Shown here: in pieces, positions 27,432 to 35,776 of the stretch
Numbering within the stretch: the stretch's first letter is position 1
Layout: every line of letters begins with the position of its first letter
Assembly (NCBI GenBank): GCA_965227805.1
Contig: CBDDGJ010000004.1
Span: forward strand, 186,001-250,000
Source of the DNA: CBDDGJ01 sp965227805
Lineage (GTDB): Bacteria; Pseudomonadota; Alphaproteobacteria; RS24
Direction: 5' to 3'
DNA length: 64,000 nt
The notes under the pieces: model-generated
The model's input: only the letters and a program-made list of their open reading frames with translations
The model's database searches: none
What the model was told of the DNA's origin: nothing
Position numbers and translations under genes: made by a program

Positions 27432-28622
27432 ATGGATGTAGAATTTAGCGCGGAAGATATTGCATTTCGTGAAGAAGTGCATAAATTTATTGAGGAAAAT
27501 TATCCAAAAGACCTTATTGGTCAAGATAGAGCCGATTTGGGACGCGATGAGTTTCTGGCATGGCACAAAATTCTATATAAAAAGGGATGGGTTGCCCCGA
27601 GCTGGCCGGTAGAATATGGCGGCACAGGGTGGAGCGTTACACAAAGATATATTTTCGGTGAAGAAAGTGCCTATTTTGGCACAATCGCGCCTTTACCTTT
27701 TGGGGTGAATATGTTGGGACCGGTGATTTACACTTTTGGCAATGAAGAACAAAAAAAATGGGTGCTGCCGGGCATTTTATCTGCCGAAAACTGGTGGTGC
27801 CAGGGCTATTCTGAACCGGGTGCAGGCTCGGATTTAGCCGCGCTTAAAACGCGCGCCGTGCGCGATGGCGATGATTATGTCGTGAATGGTCACAAAATCT
27901 GGACGACGTTGGCACAATTTGCCGATTGGATGTTCTGTCTTGTGCGCACTGCGGATGGTGAGAAGCGTCAGGAGGGCATTTCCTTTTTGCTGATTGATAT
28001 GAAAACACCCGGCATTACTGTGCGTCCGATTATTACGATTGACGGTTCGCATGAGGTGAATGAAGTCTTTTTGGAAGATGTGCGCGTGCCTGCAAAAAAT
28101 TTGGTTGGTGAAGAAAATAAAGGCTGGACGATTGCAAAATTCCTGCTTGGGAATGAACGTTCTGGCATTGCCGGTGTGGCACGCTCGAAAAAAGCGATTG
28201 CCCGGCTTAAAGATATTGCTGGCGGTGAGTTAAGTGATGGCAAGCCGCTGATTGATGATATGACGTTCCGCCGCAAGGTAAGCGAGCTGGAAATTGATTT
28301 GACAGCGCTCGAATATACCGAGTTACGCACTTTGGCTTCAGAAAGCAAAGGGGCAGGGCCGGGGCCGGAAAGCTCTATTTTGAAAGTCAAAGGCACAGAA
28401 ATTCAACAAAGAGTAACCGCGTTAACAATGGAAGCCGTTGGTAATTATGCCAATCCATTTATGCCGATGATGGAAGGGGCAGGTGATAATTATCTTGCTA
28501 TTGGCCCCGAAGCCAGTCACGGCGCAGCGCAAGTCTATTTCAATACGCGCAAAACCTCAATTTACGGTGGATCGAATGAGATTCAGCGTAATATTATCGC
28601 GAAAATGGTTTTGGGACTTTAA
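27432..28622 (+). CDS. Acyl-CoA dehydrogenase, PimC-like large subunit
   Basis: A 396-residue flavoprotein that would introduce an alpha,beta double bond into an acyl-CoA and pass electrons to ETF. Family features include W-W-C-Q-G-Y-S-E-P-G-A-G-S-D-L near residue 133 and the C-terminal G-G-S-N-E-I-Q-R-N. The usual Y-E-G-T base position is Y-G-G-S, while a Glu in G-N-E-R-S-G near residue 238 fits the isovaleryl-CoA-dehydrogenase-type base position, so it looks catalytic. ATG 27432 was preferred because GGAG lies 9 bp upstream; an ATG at 27426 is possible. The next gene encodes a likely partner subunit, as in PimC/PimD. Confidence 0.87.
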   Translation: MDVEFSAEDIAFREEVHKFIEENYPKDLIGQDRADLGRDEFLAWHKILYKKGWVAPSWPVEYGGTGWSVTQRYIFGEESAYFGTIAPLPFGVNMLGPVIYTFGNEEQKKWVLPGILSAENWWCQGYSEPGAGSDLAALKTRAVRDGDDYVVNGHKIWTTLAQFADWMFCLVRTADGEKRQEGISFLLIDMKTPGITVRPIITIDGSHEVNEVFLEDVRVPAKNLVGEENKGWTIAKFLLGNERSGIAGVARSKKAIARLKDIAGGELSDGKPLIDDMTFRRKVSELEIDLTALEYTELRTLASESKGAGPGPESSILKVKGTEIQQRVTALTMEAVGNYANPFMPMMEGAGDNYLAIGPEASHGAAQVYFNTRKTSIYGGSNEIQRNIIAKMVLGL

Positions 28623-28645
28623 CAGATATAATAAGGGAGACATTT

Positions 28646-29767
28646 ATGGATTTTAGCTTCAGTGAAGAACAGGTGTTACTGCGCAATATGGTGCAGAGCT
28701 TTGTGCAGGATAATTATGAATTTGACAAGCGCATGAAGATTGTGAAGTCGGATACGGGAATGAGTAAGGAAAATTGGCAACAATTTGCCGAATTGGGCTT
28801 GCTGGCTGCTCCTTTTGCGGAAGAATTTGGTGGGCTGGATGGTGGCCCGATTGAAACCATGATTATTATGGAAGAATTTGGACGCGGCCTGGTGGTTGAA
28901 CCTTATTTGCCGACTGTGGTGCTGTGTGGCGGTATATTAAGCCGGCATGGTAATGATATGCAAAAACAAGAGCTTATTCCAGCTATTGCAAGTGGTGAAT
29001 CAATTTGGGCATTGGCCTATAGCGAGCCACAAAGCCGTTATAATCTAGCAGATGTGACAACAACAGCCAAAGCCGAAGGTGATGACTATATTCTAAATGG
29101 CACAAAGGCGGTTGTGCATGGCGCGCCCTGGGCAGATAAGCTGATTATTTCAGCCCGGACCTCTGGCGATATACGTGATGCAAAGGGTATTAGCTTGTTT
29201 GTTATCGATAAGGCAGCGGTAAGCACACAGGATTATCCGACAGTTGATGGCGGCCATGCTAGTGAGGTAACGCTGGAAAATGTGAAGGTAAGCAAGGATG
29301 CCCTTATCGGTGCGGTAGATGAAGGCTTGTCTATTCTTGAAGAAGCGATTGATTATGGCATTGGCGCGATTTGTGGCGAGGCGATTGGTAATATGAAAAT
29401 GATCCATGATGCTACGGTGGAATATTGTAAAACGCGCAAGCAATTTGGTGTGCCGATTGGAAGTTTCCAGGTTTTGCAGCATCGTATGGTTGATATGTTT
29501 ATGGAATATGAACAATCCGTATCCATGACCTATATGGTGAATATGAAACTTGTTGAAGCAGAAAGCGAACGTAAAAAAGCTGCATCGGGCGCGAAAGTGC
29601 AAATCGGTAAATCGGGGCGCTTTATCGGGCAAGCGGCGGTGCAATTACATGGCGGTATGGGTATGACGGATGAACTAGATGTTGGCCATTACTTCAAACG
29701 CCTTACCATGCTTGATACTTTATTCGGAAATATTGACCATCATCTTAAGCGGTTCAGCACGGCTTAA
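28646..29767 (+). CDS. Acyl-CoA dehydrogenase, PimD-like small subunit
   Basis: A 373-residue acyl-CoA dehydrogenase homologue with the family helices and the R-K-Q-F-G-V-P-I-G-S-F-Q segment near residue 225. It lacks both known general-base positions: no Y-E-G-T near the C-terminus (the region reads T-L-F-G-N) and no E-R in the isovaleryl-type position. Paired, partly inactive subunits of this kind are known in PimC/PimD and in alpha2beta2 steroid-side-chain dehydrogenases. It follows the large subunit by 23 bp with a good ribosome-binding site, so a hetero-oligomer is the natural reading. Confidence 0.85.
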   Translation: MDFSFSEEQVLLRNMVQSFVQDNYEFDKRMKIVKSDTGMSKENWQQFAELGLLAAPFAEEFGGLDGGPIETMIIMEEFGRGLVVEPYLPTVVLCGGILSRHGNDMQKQELIPAIASGESIWALAYSEPQSRYNLADVTTTAKAEGDDYILNGTKAVVHGAPWADKLIISARTSGDIRDAKGISLFVIDKAAVSTQDYPTVDGGHASEVTLENVKVSKDALIGAVDEGLSILEEAIDYGIGAICGEAIGNMKMIHDATVEYCKTRKQFGVPIGSFQVLQHRMVDMFMEYEQSVSMTYMVNMKLVEAESERKKAASGAKVQIGKSGRFIGQAAVQLHGGMGMTDELDVGHYFKRLTMLDTLFGNIDHHLKRFSTA

Positions 29768-29772
29768 GCGCT

Positions 29773-30573
29773 ATGAGCGACTGCCTCTTATATGATAAGC
29801 AAGACCATGTTGTGACCCTCACCATTAACCGGCCGGATATGCGTAATCCGCTCGGTGAAGCGGGGGATGGGCAGGTTTTCCAGGAGGTAGCGGCGCGTAT
29901 CAATGATGACCGCGATGTGCGTTGTGTCATTTTAACCGGCGCGGGATCGGCTTTTTCTGCCGGCGGGAATATTAAAGCCATGCGCGCGCAAGATGGAACT
30001 TTTGCCGGCGGCGGGAGTAAAATTGCCGATCATTATCGCCACGGGATTCATGAAATTGTGCGCGCCATTTGGCATATTGAAGTGCCAAGCATTGCAGCGG
30101 TAAATGGGCCGGCCATTGGTTTGGGGAATGATGTTGCTTGTTTATGTGATATGCGTATTGCCTCTGAAACGGCTATATTCGGGGCAACATTTTTGAAAAT
30201 CGGACTTGTTCCGGGAGATGGCGGCGCATGGCTTTTGCCCCGCATTATCGGCATGGCGCGTGCCGCAGAATTGCTTTATACTGGCAAGACAATATCTGCC
30301 CAGGATGCATTGGCGTGGGGTTTGGTGTCACACGTATCCGCCCCGGCAGTGCTGATGCAAGAGGTTGAGGAGCGTGCTGTGCAAATTTGCGCGCAGGCCC
30401 CCGAAACATTACGCGCCGGTAAAAGGTTATTACGCCACGGGCAATCCGTTTCATTTGATACGCTTATGGAAATGTCGGCAACCGCACAGGCGCTTATGCA
30501 TGGCACGCAAGACCATATGGAAGCCGTTTCGGCATTTATTGAAAAACGCACAGCAAAATATAAAGACCAATAA
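29773..30573 (+). CDS. Crotonase-fold enoyl-CoA hydratase/isomerase family protein
   Basis: A 266-residue crotonase-fold protein with the oxyanion-hole segment F-S-A-G-G-N-I-K near residue 57 and G-L-G-N-D-V-A-C near 117. By alignment from memory, the two glutamates of classical enoyl-CoA hydratase appear replaced (Asp in G-N-D-V-A, Phe in the T-F-L-K-I-G-L-V-P-G segment). It may therefore catalyse a different crotonase reaction or use other residues. It starts 5 bp after the small-subunit dehydrogenase, so it belongs to the same transcript and probably acts on its product. Confidence 0.87.
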   Translation: MSDCLLYDKQDHVVTLTINRPDMRNPLGEAGDGQVFQEVAARINDDRDVRCVILTGAGSAFSAGGNIKAMRAQDGTFAGGGSKIADHYRHGIHEIVRAIWHIEVPSIAAVNGPAIGLGNDVACLCDMRIASETAIFGATFLKIGLVPGDGGAWLLPRIIGMARAAELLYTGKTISAQDALAWGLVSHVSAPAVLMQEVEERAVQICAQAPETLRAGKRLLRHGQSVSFDTLMEMSATAQALMHGTQDHMEAVSAFIEKRTAKYKDQ

Positions 30574-30584
30574 GGGAGAAAAAT

Positions 30585-30881
30585 ATGATTGGACTATTCG
30601 TAAAACTCACCATTGCAGACGGTAAGCAAGATGATTTGGAAGCTGCATTCAGACAGGGACAAAGCGCGGTAAAAGCAGAAGAACCGGGCTGCTTACAATA
30701 TAATTTGTGTCGTGATCCGGATGATGCATGTGTTTATTATGTTATGGAAACCTATGCGGATGAGCAAGCATTATCCGTGCATGGTAAGGGGGATGGCGTA
30801 AAAGCCGCAATGCAGGCTATGGGGCCGTGCCTTGCTGGTGCGCCGGATATAAAAAAGGTAAATGTCGTAAGCACATTATAA
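30585..30881 (+). CDS. Antibiotic biosynthesis monooxygenase (ABM) domain protein
   Basis: A 98-residue single-domain protein of the dimeric alpha/beta-barrel ABM fold. It has F-V-K-L-T-I-A-D-G-K at the start, the E-E-P-G-C-L-Q-Y-N-L segment near residue 27, and the Y-Y-V-M-E-T-Y-A-D-E-Q-A strand-helix near 48-60. Members include quinone monooxygenases such as YgiN and small heme-degrading or isomerising enzymes; many are unassigned. The gene sits inside the acyl-CoA operon with gaps of 11 and 15 bp, so a role in the same pathway or in protecting it from quinones is possible but unproven. Confidence 0.82.
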   Translation: MIGLFVKLTIADGKQDDLEAAFRQGQSAVKAEEPGCLQYNLCRDPDDACVYYVMETYADEQALSVHGKGDGVKAAMQAMGPCLAGAPDIKKVNVVSTL

Positions 30882-30896
30882 AGGGAGAGGTTAGTT

Positions 30897-32108
30897 ATGG
30901 ATATTTCTTTTAGTGCAGAAGATCTTGCATTTCGTGATGATGTGCGCGCTTTTATTGATGAGGCGTATACACATGATTTGCGCATGGAAATGGAACGCTC
31001 AAAAAATGGCTATATGAGCAAAGAGGCGCATGTAACATGGCAAAAACGCCTTTATGAACGCGGCTGGATTGCACCAAACTGGCCAAAAGAATATGGCGGG
31101 GCAGGGTTTACGCCAACGCAAAAATATATTTATACGCAGGAAATGGATAAGGCGGGTGCCCCGCATACAATTCCATTTGGCCTTACAATGGTGGCACCGG
31201 TGATTATGAAATTCGGCACAGAAGAACAAAAGCAACGCTTTTTGCCCGATATTTTGGCAACCAATGTATGGTGGTGTCAGGGTTATTCTGAGCCGGGCTC
31301 GGGTTCTGATTTGGCAAGCCTGCAAATGAGGGCAGACGATAAGGGCGATCATTATCTATGTAATGGCTCGAAAATCTGGACGAGTGTGGCGCAACATGCC
31401 GACTGGATATTTTGTCTTGTGCGGACAGCAAAGATGGACAAAAAACAGGATGGTATTTCTTTCCTGGTGATTGACATGAAATCGCCCGGCGTGCGCGTTG
31501 AGCCGATTATAACGCTGGATGGTCCTGTTACTGGCAAACAGGAAGTGAATCAGGTGTTTTTTGAAGATGTAAAAGTGCCAAAAGAAAACCTTATCGGCGA
31601 AGAACATAAAGGCTGGACATGTGCAAAATATTTGCTGGAATTTGAACGCGGTAATCCTTACTCAGCAGGTCTGAAACATGATTTGAAAGGGGTGTGTGAC
31701 CTTGCGGCACAAATAAAAATCGGCGATGCAACGCTTGCGGATGATGCTGATTTTATCGAACAGGCTGCTGAACTCGAACGCCAAATTATCGCGCAGGAAT
31801 ATACGGAATTACGTATTTTTTCCAAGGTAAGTGCGGGGCAGAATATTGGGCCGGAATCATCTTCATTTCTTAAAACGCGCGGCACAGAGTTGCAACAGGC
31901 AATTAGTGAATTGGGCGCGCAGGCTGTCGGCCAATATGGCTTTCCCTTTGTTGCAGATACGCAAAGCAATAGTAATGTGCCCGATATAGGGGTGGATGGA
32001 GCGCCCATGGTGCTACCGCGTTATTTTAACCGGCGCAAAGCCACAATTTATGCTGGGTCGAATGAAGTGCAGCGCGGTATTATGACGAAAGTGGTATTGG
32101 GGCTTTAA
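30897..32108 (+). CDS. Acyl-CoA dehydrogenase, PimC-like large subunit
   Basis: A 403-residue acyl-CoA dehydrogenase clearly related to the product of 27432-28622: same start pattern (M-D-I-S-F-S-A-E-D), W-W-C-Q-G-Y-S-E-P-G-S-G-S-D near residue 122, and C-terminal A-G-S-N-E-V-Q-R. The likely base is the Glu in L-E-F-E-R-G near 249. An insertion near residues 350-375 (D-T-Q-S-N-S-N-V-P-D) distinguishes it from its paralogue. It may share the small subunit encoded upstream. AAGGGAGAGG precedes the ATG. It ends the cluster and converges on the binding-protein gene. Confidence 0.87.
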   Translation: MDISFSAEDLAFRDDVRAFIDEAYTHDLRMEMERSKNGYMSKEAHVTWQKRLYERGWIAPNWPKEYGGAGFTPTQKYIYTQEMDKAGAPHTIPFGLTMVAPVIMKFGTEEQKQRFLPDILATNVWWCQGYSEPGSGSDLASLQMRADDKGDHYLCNGSKIWTSVAQHADWIFCLVRTAKMDKKQDGISFLVIDMKSPGVRVEPIITLDGPVTGKQEVNQVFFEDVKVPKENLIGEEHKGWTCAKYLLEFERGNPYSAGLKHDLKGVCDLAAQIKIGDATLADDADFIEQAAELERQIIAQEYTELRIFSKVSAGQNIGPESSSFLKTRGTELQQAISELGAQAVGQYGFPFVADTQSNSNVPDIGVDGAPMVLPRYFNRRKATIYAGSNEVQRGIMTKVVLGL

Positions 32109-32130
32109 GGGGGCTTCAAGTTTAAGCGTC

Positions 32131-33840
32131 TTACTCTGCGTCTATCCACCATAAATCGGGGGATGTGCCGTAAAGCGCTATATGTGACGGCATATGAAGC
32201 TGATATGCGTGGGCAAGCCATTGCGTGGGGTTATGATAAAGCGGAATGACATAATGCCCCGCCATCAGTTCAGACTCTATTTTGCGGGCAGCTGAGGTGA
32301 AATCAGCATATGAATAGGCAGAGATAAGGCTCTGAATTGCCTTATCTATTTCTTTATTCTTAATGCCAGGATAATTGCGTGAGCCGGGGGTCTCGGCAGC
32401 AGCGCTTCCCCAATAGAAATTCTGTTCATTACCTGGTGATAGCGACGCATAATAATTGTAGAAAATCATATCAAAATCAAAATTTTGCAGGCGGCGTTGA
32501 TAATGACTGGCATCAATAAAGCGAATATCTGCAACAATACCCAAACGGCGCAGCATATAGGCATAGCTTAGCGCAATGCGCTCATTATCGCGTTTCTGCA
32601 CCAGAATTTCGACCGTAATGGGCTGATTAGTCGCATTATAGAGTTTGCCTTGTTTGCTATAAACCCCATGCCTTTTTAATAGCTGCAAGGCGCGTTTTTG
32701 TAAAACTCTGTCATTGCCGCTACCATCGCTTTCGGGGGGCACATAGCTTTGCGCGCTTAATTGCGTATTGCCGAAATAGCCTTGCGTGCGCTTATACGCC
32801 CCATGAAAAAACTGCTTATTTATCCATTCAAAATCAAATAACAGGCCAAAGGCTTCGCGCACATCTTTTTGGGCAAAAAGCGGGCGGCGCGTATTCATCA
32901 CCAGTGCATTTAGCCCCGAAGGGGTTTTGCGTATAATTTCTTTGCGTATTATATCGCCATTTTGCATCGCGGGAAACGTGTAATTCGTCTGCCAGCGGTC
33001 GGGCGCGTGTTCATACCAAATATGTGCAGCACCTGCCTTAAAGGCTTCAAAAGCGCTATTTAGGTCGCGATAATAATCATGCACCAGCGTTTCAATATTA
33101 TAACGCCCTTGATTGACAGCAAGGTCTTTCCCCCAATAATCGGGGTTTTTATGAAACATAATCTGCCGCCCCATGTCAAAATGTGAGATCCGGTAAGGTC
33201 CGGAGCCTATCGGAATATGCGGTGTCGTGTTTTGAATGTCACGGCTTTCATAAATATGTTTGGGTAAAACAGGCATGAGGCCGATAATGAGTGGCAATTC
33301 ACGATCGGCCTGTTCGGGGTCAAAATAAAAGGTAATTTCATATGCGCCATTTGTTTCGGCACGCGCAACTTTTCCGTAATAATGGCGATGATTGGGGCGC
33401 CCTGCATCGCGTAATAATTGCCAGGAAAACAAGACATCTTCGCTTGTCACAGGCATGTTGTCAGAAAAGCGGGCGGCAGGGTTAAGCCGAAAGCGGACGA
33501 AACTGCGTTCGGGCGGCGTATAAACGCTTTGTGCGATTAGGCCATAAAGGGCGAAAGGTTCATCCATATGGCGGCTCATCAGGCTTTCAAAGATAAGGCC
33601 GCGTATATCCTGGGCGACATTTCCACGAATAGAAAATGGGTTTAATGTGTCAAAGCTGCCAATTTGAGGAATTATCAGTTTCCCCCCTTGTGGGGCAGCG
33701 GGGTTTGCATAAGCGTAATGGGTAAAGTTTTCTGCCAATGCAGGCGCGTCATGCATGGCAAGCCCATGGTGCATATCTTGTGCTTTTGCAGGAGCAGCAA
33801 GCAGGATAAGGCTTAGAAAAAAGGAGATATTTAACTGCAT
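32131..33840 (-). CDS. Periplasmic solute-binding protein, family 5 (YejA-like)
   Basis: A 569-residue protein with a signal peptide (residues 1-20, ending Ala-Lys-Ala). It has the extracellular solute-binding family 5 pattern of peptide/microcin-type receptors: the Y-A-N-P-x-A-P-Q-G-G-K-L segment near 44 and G-S-G-P-Y-R-I near 213, as in YejA. It should deliver oligopeptides to an ABC importer, but no permease or ATPase gene adjoins it, so it is an orphan receptor here. Its ATG directly follows the stop of the acyltransferase gene, making it the last gene of a four-gene minus-strand unit. Confidence 0.87.
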   Translation of the reverse strand: MQLNISFFLSLILLAAPAKAQDMHHGLAMHDAPALAENFTHYAYANPAAPQGGKLIIPQIGSFDTLNPFSIRGNVAQDIRGLIFESLMSRHMDEPFALYGLIAQSVYTPPERSFVRFRLNPAARFSDNMPVTSEDVLFSWQLLRDAGRPNHRHYYGKVARAETNGAYEITFYFDPEQADRELPLIIGLMPVLPKHIYESRDIQNTTPHIPIGSGPYRISHFDMGRQIMFHKNPDYWGKDLAVNQGRYNIETLVHDYYRDLNSAFEAFKAGAAHIWYEHAPDRWQTNYTFPAMQNGDIIRKEIIRKTPSGLNALVMNTRRPLFAQKDVREAFGLLFDFEWINKQFFHGAYKRTQGYFGNTQLSAQSYVPPESDGSGNDRVLQKRALQLLKRHGVYSKQGKLYNATNQPITVEILVQKRDNERIALSYAYMLRRLGIVADIRFIDASHYQRRLQNFDFDMIFYNYYASLSPGNEQNFYWGSAAAETPGSRNYPGIKNKEIDKAIQSLISAYSYADFTSAARKIESELMAGHYVIPLYHNPTQWLAHAYQLHMPSHIALYGTSPDLWWIDAE

Positions 33841-34566
33841 TTAATCATTTAACCCTGGAAATATTTTGCTTTTAATCCAAGATATTGTTGAATTTTCTTT
33901 ATGTTTTAGTTTGTATAAATAACGCATATCGCGCTGATAAGAATTTTCATCTGCGAATAAAGCCGCACGTGTTTTTATTTTGTCTCTATTATCCAGTTTT
34001 TTTATCACACGGGCGGGGTTTCCCGCCGCAATTACATTATCCGGAATGGATTTTGTCACAATAGACCCTGCGCCGATAATCGCGTTTTTGCCAATGCTCA
34101 CTCCCTTTAGGATTTTACTGCCTTCGCCAATCCAGGCATTATCTCGAATAATAATCGGTGCGGTTGTGCCGGGGCTAGCTATGCGGTCATAAATGCCATG
34201 CCAATCGGCATCGCTTATATATACATTTCCGGCAAACATAACATTGTCCCCAATTTCGATGGCGCTTGCCGATACCATATGCATGGCAGGGCTTATCAAT
34301 ACATGATTACCGATGGTGATATGCCCATCTGCACCGCTATTATTTTTCCATGTGCAAAGCCGTGATATGCTGCCCTTTGCGGTTTGAATATGTGCATGAT
34401 CGCCAATGGAAATATTATCCCCGAAAATTTCCAAGCGATGCGGTGCGATGATCTCACAGTTTTTACCGAATCTTGTGCATTGCGGGGCGATATAATGGGT
34501 TACATAAAAGCGGTTTATCCAGGCGCTGAGCTTATAAAGCCAATAGGGGCGGTGATCTTTACGCAT
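33841..34566 (-). CDS. Hexapeptide-repeat (left-handed beta-helix) acyltransferase
   Basis: A 241-residue protein with repeated hexapeptides ([LIV]-G-x-x-x-x) across residues 40-190, for example S-I-G-D-H-A, T-I-G-N-H-V, E-I-G-D-N-V, S-I-G-K-N-A and I-G-A-G-S-I. The final G-N-P-A-R-V-I-K-K motif is found in sugar O-acetyltransferases of the WbbJ/maltose acetyltransferase type. It probably acetylates a polysaccharide or lipopolysaccharide sugar in the cytoplasm. It overlaps the YiiX-like gene by 8 bp and abuts the binding-protein gene, hinting at an envelope role for the unit. Confidence 0.87.
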   Translation of the reverse strand: MRKDHRPYWLYKLSAWINRFYVTHYIAPQCTRFGKNCEIIAPHRLEIFGDNISIGDHAHIQTAKGSISRLCTWKNNSGADGHITIGNHVLISPAMHMVSASAIEIGDNVMFAGNVYISDADWHGIYDRIASPGTTAPIIIRDNAWIGEGSKILKGVSIGKNAIIGAGSIVTKSIPDNVIAAGNPARVIKKLDNRDKIKTRAALFADENSYQRDMRYLYKLKHKENSTISWIKSKIFPGLND

Positions 34567-35335
34567 TTATCTGGTCTTGCTCTTGGTCTTGTTCCGATAT
34601 GAGCGGTTGCCATGTGAGTGTTTTATAATCAATGCGCCTTTCTATCGTCGGCTTGATAACCTGGAAATAGGGCGAAAGGTCAAAATCGCGCGGTGTAAAG
34701 AGCGAGTGATGACGAATATGCAAAACTTCCTGCTTATTTGCGCGCGTTATATGCGGTAATATAGGATAACGCACCGTTTGGAAGGCGCGGGCAATCAGTG
34801 TGGAACATATGGCGCGGGTGGGGTCACCACTCCCCAAAGCCAGCATTTGGCGCCGCCACTTCACCGGCACAGGCGGTTGTGGCAGTAAAAAGCGGGCAAG
34901 GTCGAAAATATTGCGAATATCATATTCCATGCCCAAAGAATTACACATAAATTCAACGACCTTGTCGCGGTCTTCTGGGGTGATGAGCACGGGGCGGCAA
35001 ATGCGTGTATTATAACCTAGATATTTTGTAAGTCCGCACGCGACCACACCTTTGGCCACATCGGCTTCAATAAGCGGGGCCTCATAGCCATATTCATCCT
35101 TTAAGCCTGCCTTTCGCCCGACATAAATGGCGGCATGTGACCAGGTTGACTGGGTTAAATATTTAATTGCCACCGAAACGCGTTGATTGCCTTCCACCAG
35201 CAACACATCACCGGGCTGTAGATATTTTTCCAGCTCAGCCAGCGAAAGAAATTGGTAGGCGTTATAGTCTAAAACTGGCTTTTCCAGGTAATTTACCAGA
35301 ATTTTCCCGATATATTGTTTAATGGCACCAAACAT
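34559..35335 (-). CDS. YiiX/YebB-like permuted papain-fold (NlpC/P60 superfamily, C92-type) protein
   Basis: A 258-residue protein with the circularly permuted papain arrangement: a L-Q-P-G-D-V-L-L-V-E-G segment near residue 40, a conserved His in S-T-W-S-H-A-A-I-Y-V-G near 65, and a later Cys in R-A-I-C-S-T-L-I-A-R-A near 188. This His-before-Cys order is characteristic of the YaeF/YiiX group, whose members are amidases or acyl hydrolases. The substrate is unknown. ATG 35335 avoids overlap with hspQ; an in-frame ATG at 35356 would overlap it by 17 bp. Confidence 0.8.
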   Translation of the reverse strand: MFGAIKQYIGKILVNYLEKPVLDYNAYQFLSLAELEKYLQPGDVLLVEGNQRVSVAIKYLTQSTWSHAAIYVGRKAGLKDEYGYEAPLIEADVAKGVVACGLTKYLGYNTRICRPVLITPEDRDKVVEFMCNSLGMEYDIRNIFDLARFLLPQPPVPVKWRRQMLALGSGDPTRAICSTLIARAFQTVRYPILPHITRANKQEVLHIRHHSLFTPRDFDLSPYFQVIKPTIERRIDYKTLTWQPLISEQDQEQDQINA

Positions 35336-35339
35336 ATAG

Positions 35340-35678
35340 CTAATGGGTATTGTCAAATTTTACCGTATAGCGTGCACCGTCAAACTTATGAAATATCTGG
35401 TTTATTTGCGGGTGACGCATCGGTTTGTTGCTTGTATCGGGAAGCAAATTTTGTTCCGAAACATAGGCGATATATTCATTCGCATCATTTTCAGCTAAAA
35501 GATGGTAAAAGGGTTGGTCTTTATGTGGGCGAATCTCTGCCGGAATAGATAACCACCACTCTTCGGTATTGTTAAAGGTCGGGTCGACATCAAAAATAAC
35601 ACCACGAAAGGGGTAAACTCTATGTTTTACAACATCACCGATTTGAAATTTTGCGTCGCGTTTAATCATTGAGTCCAT
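35340..35678 (-). CDS. hspQ: HspQ/YccV-like heat shock, hemimethylated-DNA-binding domain protein
   Basis: A 112-residue protein with the YccV/HspQ pattern: F-x-I-G-D-V-V-K-H-R near residue 12, then Y-P-F-R-G-V-I-F-D-V-D-P, E-E-W-W-L-S-I-P, D-Q-P-F-Y-H-L-L-A-E-N-D and Y-V-S-E-Q-N-L. In enterobacteria HspQ stimulates Lon proteolysis; the alphaproteobacterial version, with the E-E-W-W insert, is probably a similar adaptor. The start could also be Met4 (35669). It is the first gene of the minus-strand unit and is divergent from the old yellow enzyme gene. Confidence 0.88.
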   Translation of the reverse strand: MDSMIKRDAKFQIGDVVKHRVYPFRGVIFDVDPTFNNTEEWWLSIPAEIRPHKDQPFYHLLAENDANEYIAYVSEQNLLPDTSNKPMRHPQINQIFHKFDGARYTVKFDNTH

Positions 35679-35697
35679 TTACTTTATATTTATTGCA

Positions 35698-35726
35698 TAG
35701 GGCATGATATGTGTGATAGCCCTATT
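35698..35726. promoter_or_regulatory. Inverted repeat between divergent hspQ and old-yellow-enzyme genes (candidate operator)
   Basis: ATAGGGC (35698-35704) and GCCCTAT (35720-35726) form a perfect 7-bp inverted repeat with a 15-bp spacer in the 98-bp divergent region, followed by a TATTATATATTC stretch resembling a -10 element. The spacing suits a dimeric regulator, or the arms may form a 5' hairpin of the hspQ transcript. Confidence 0.45.
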
Positions 35727-35776
35727 ATATATTCATATAGTCCAGTTTCCGAAATAAATAAAGAGAGAGCATAAAA

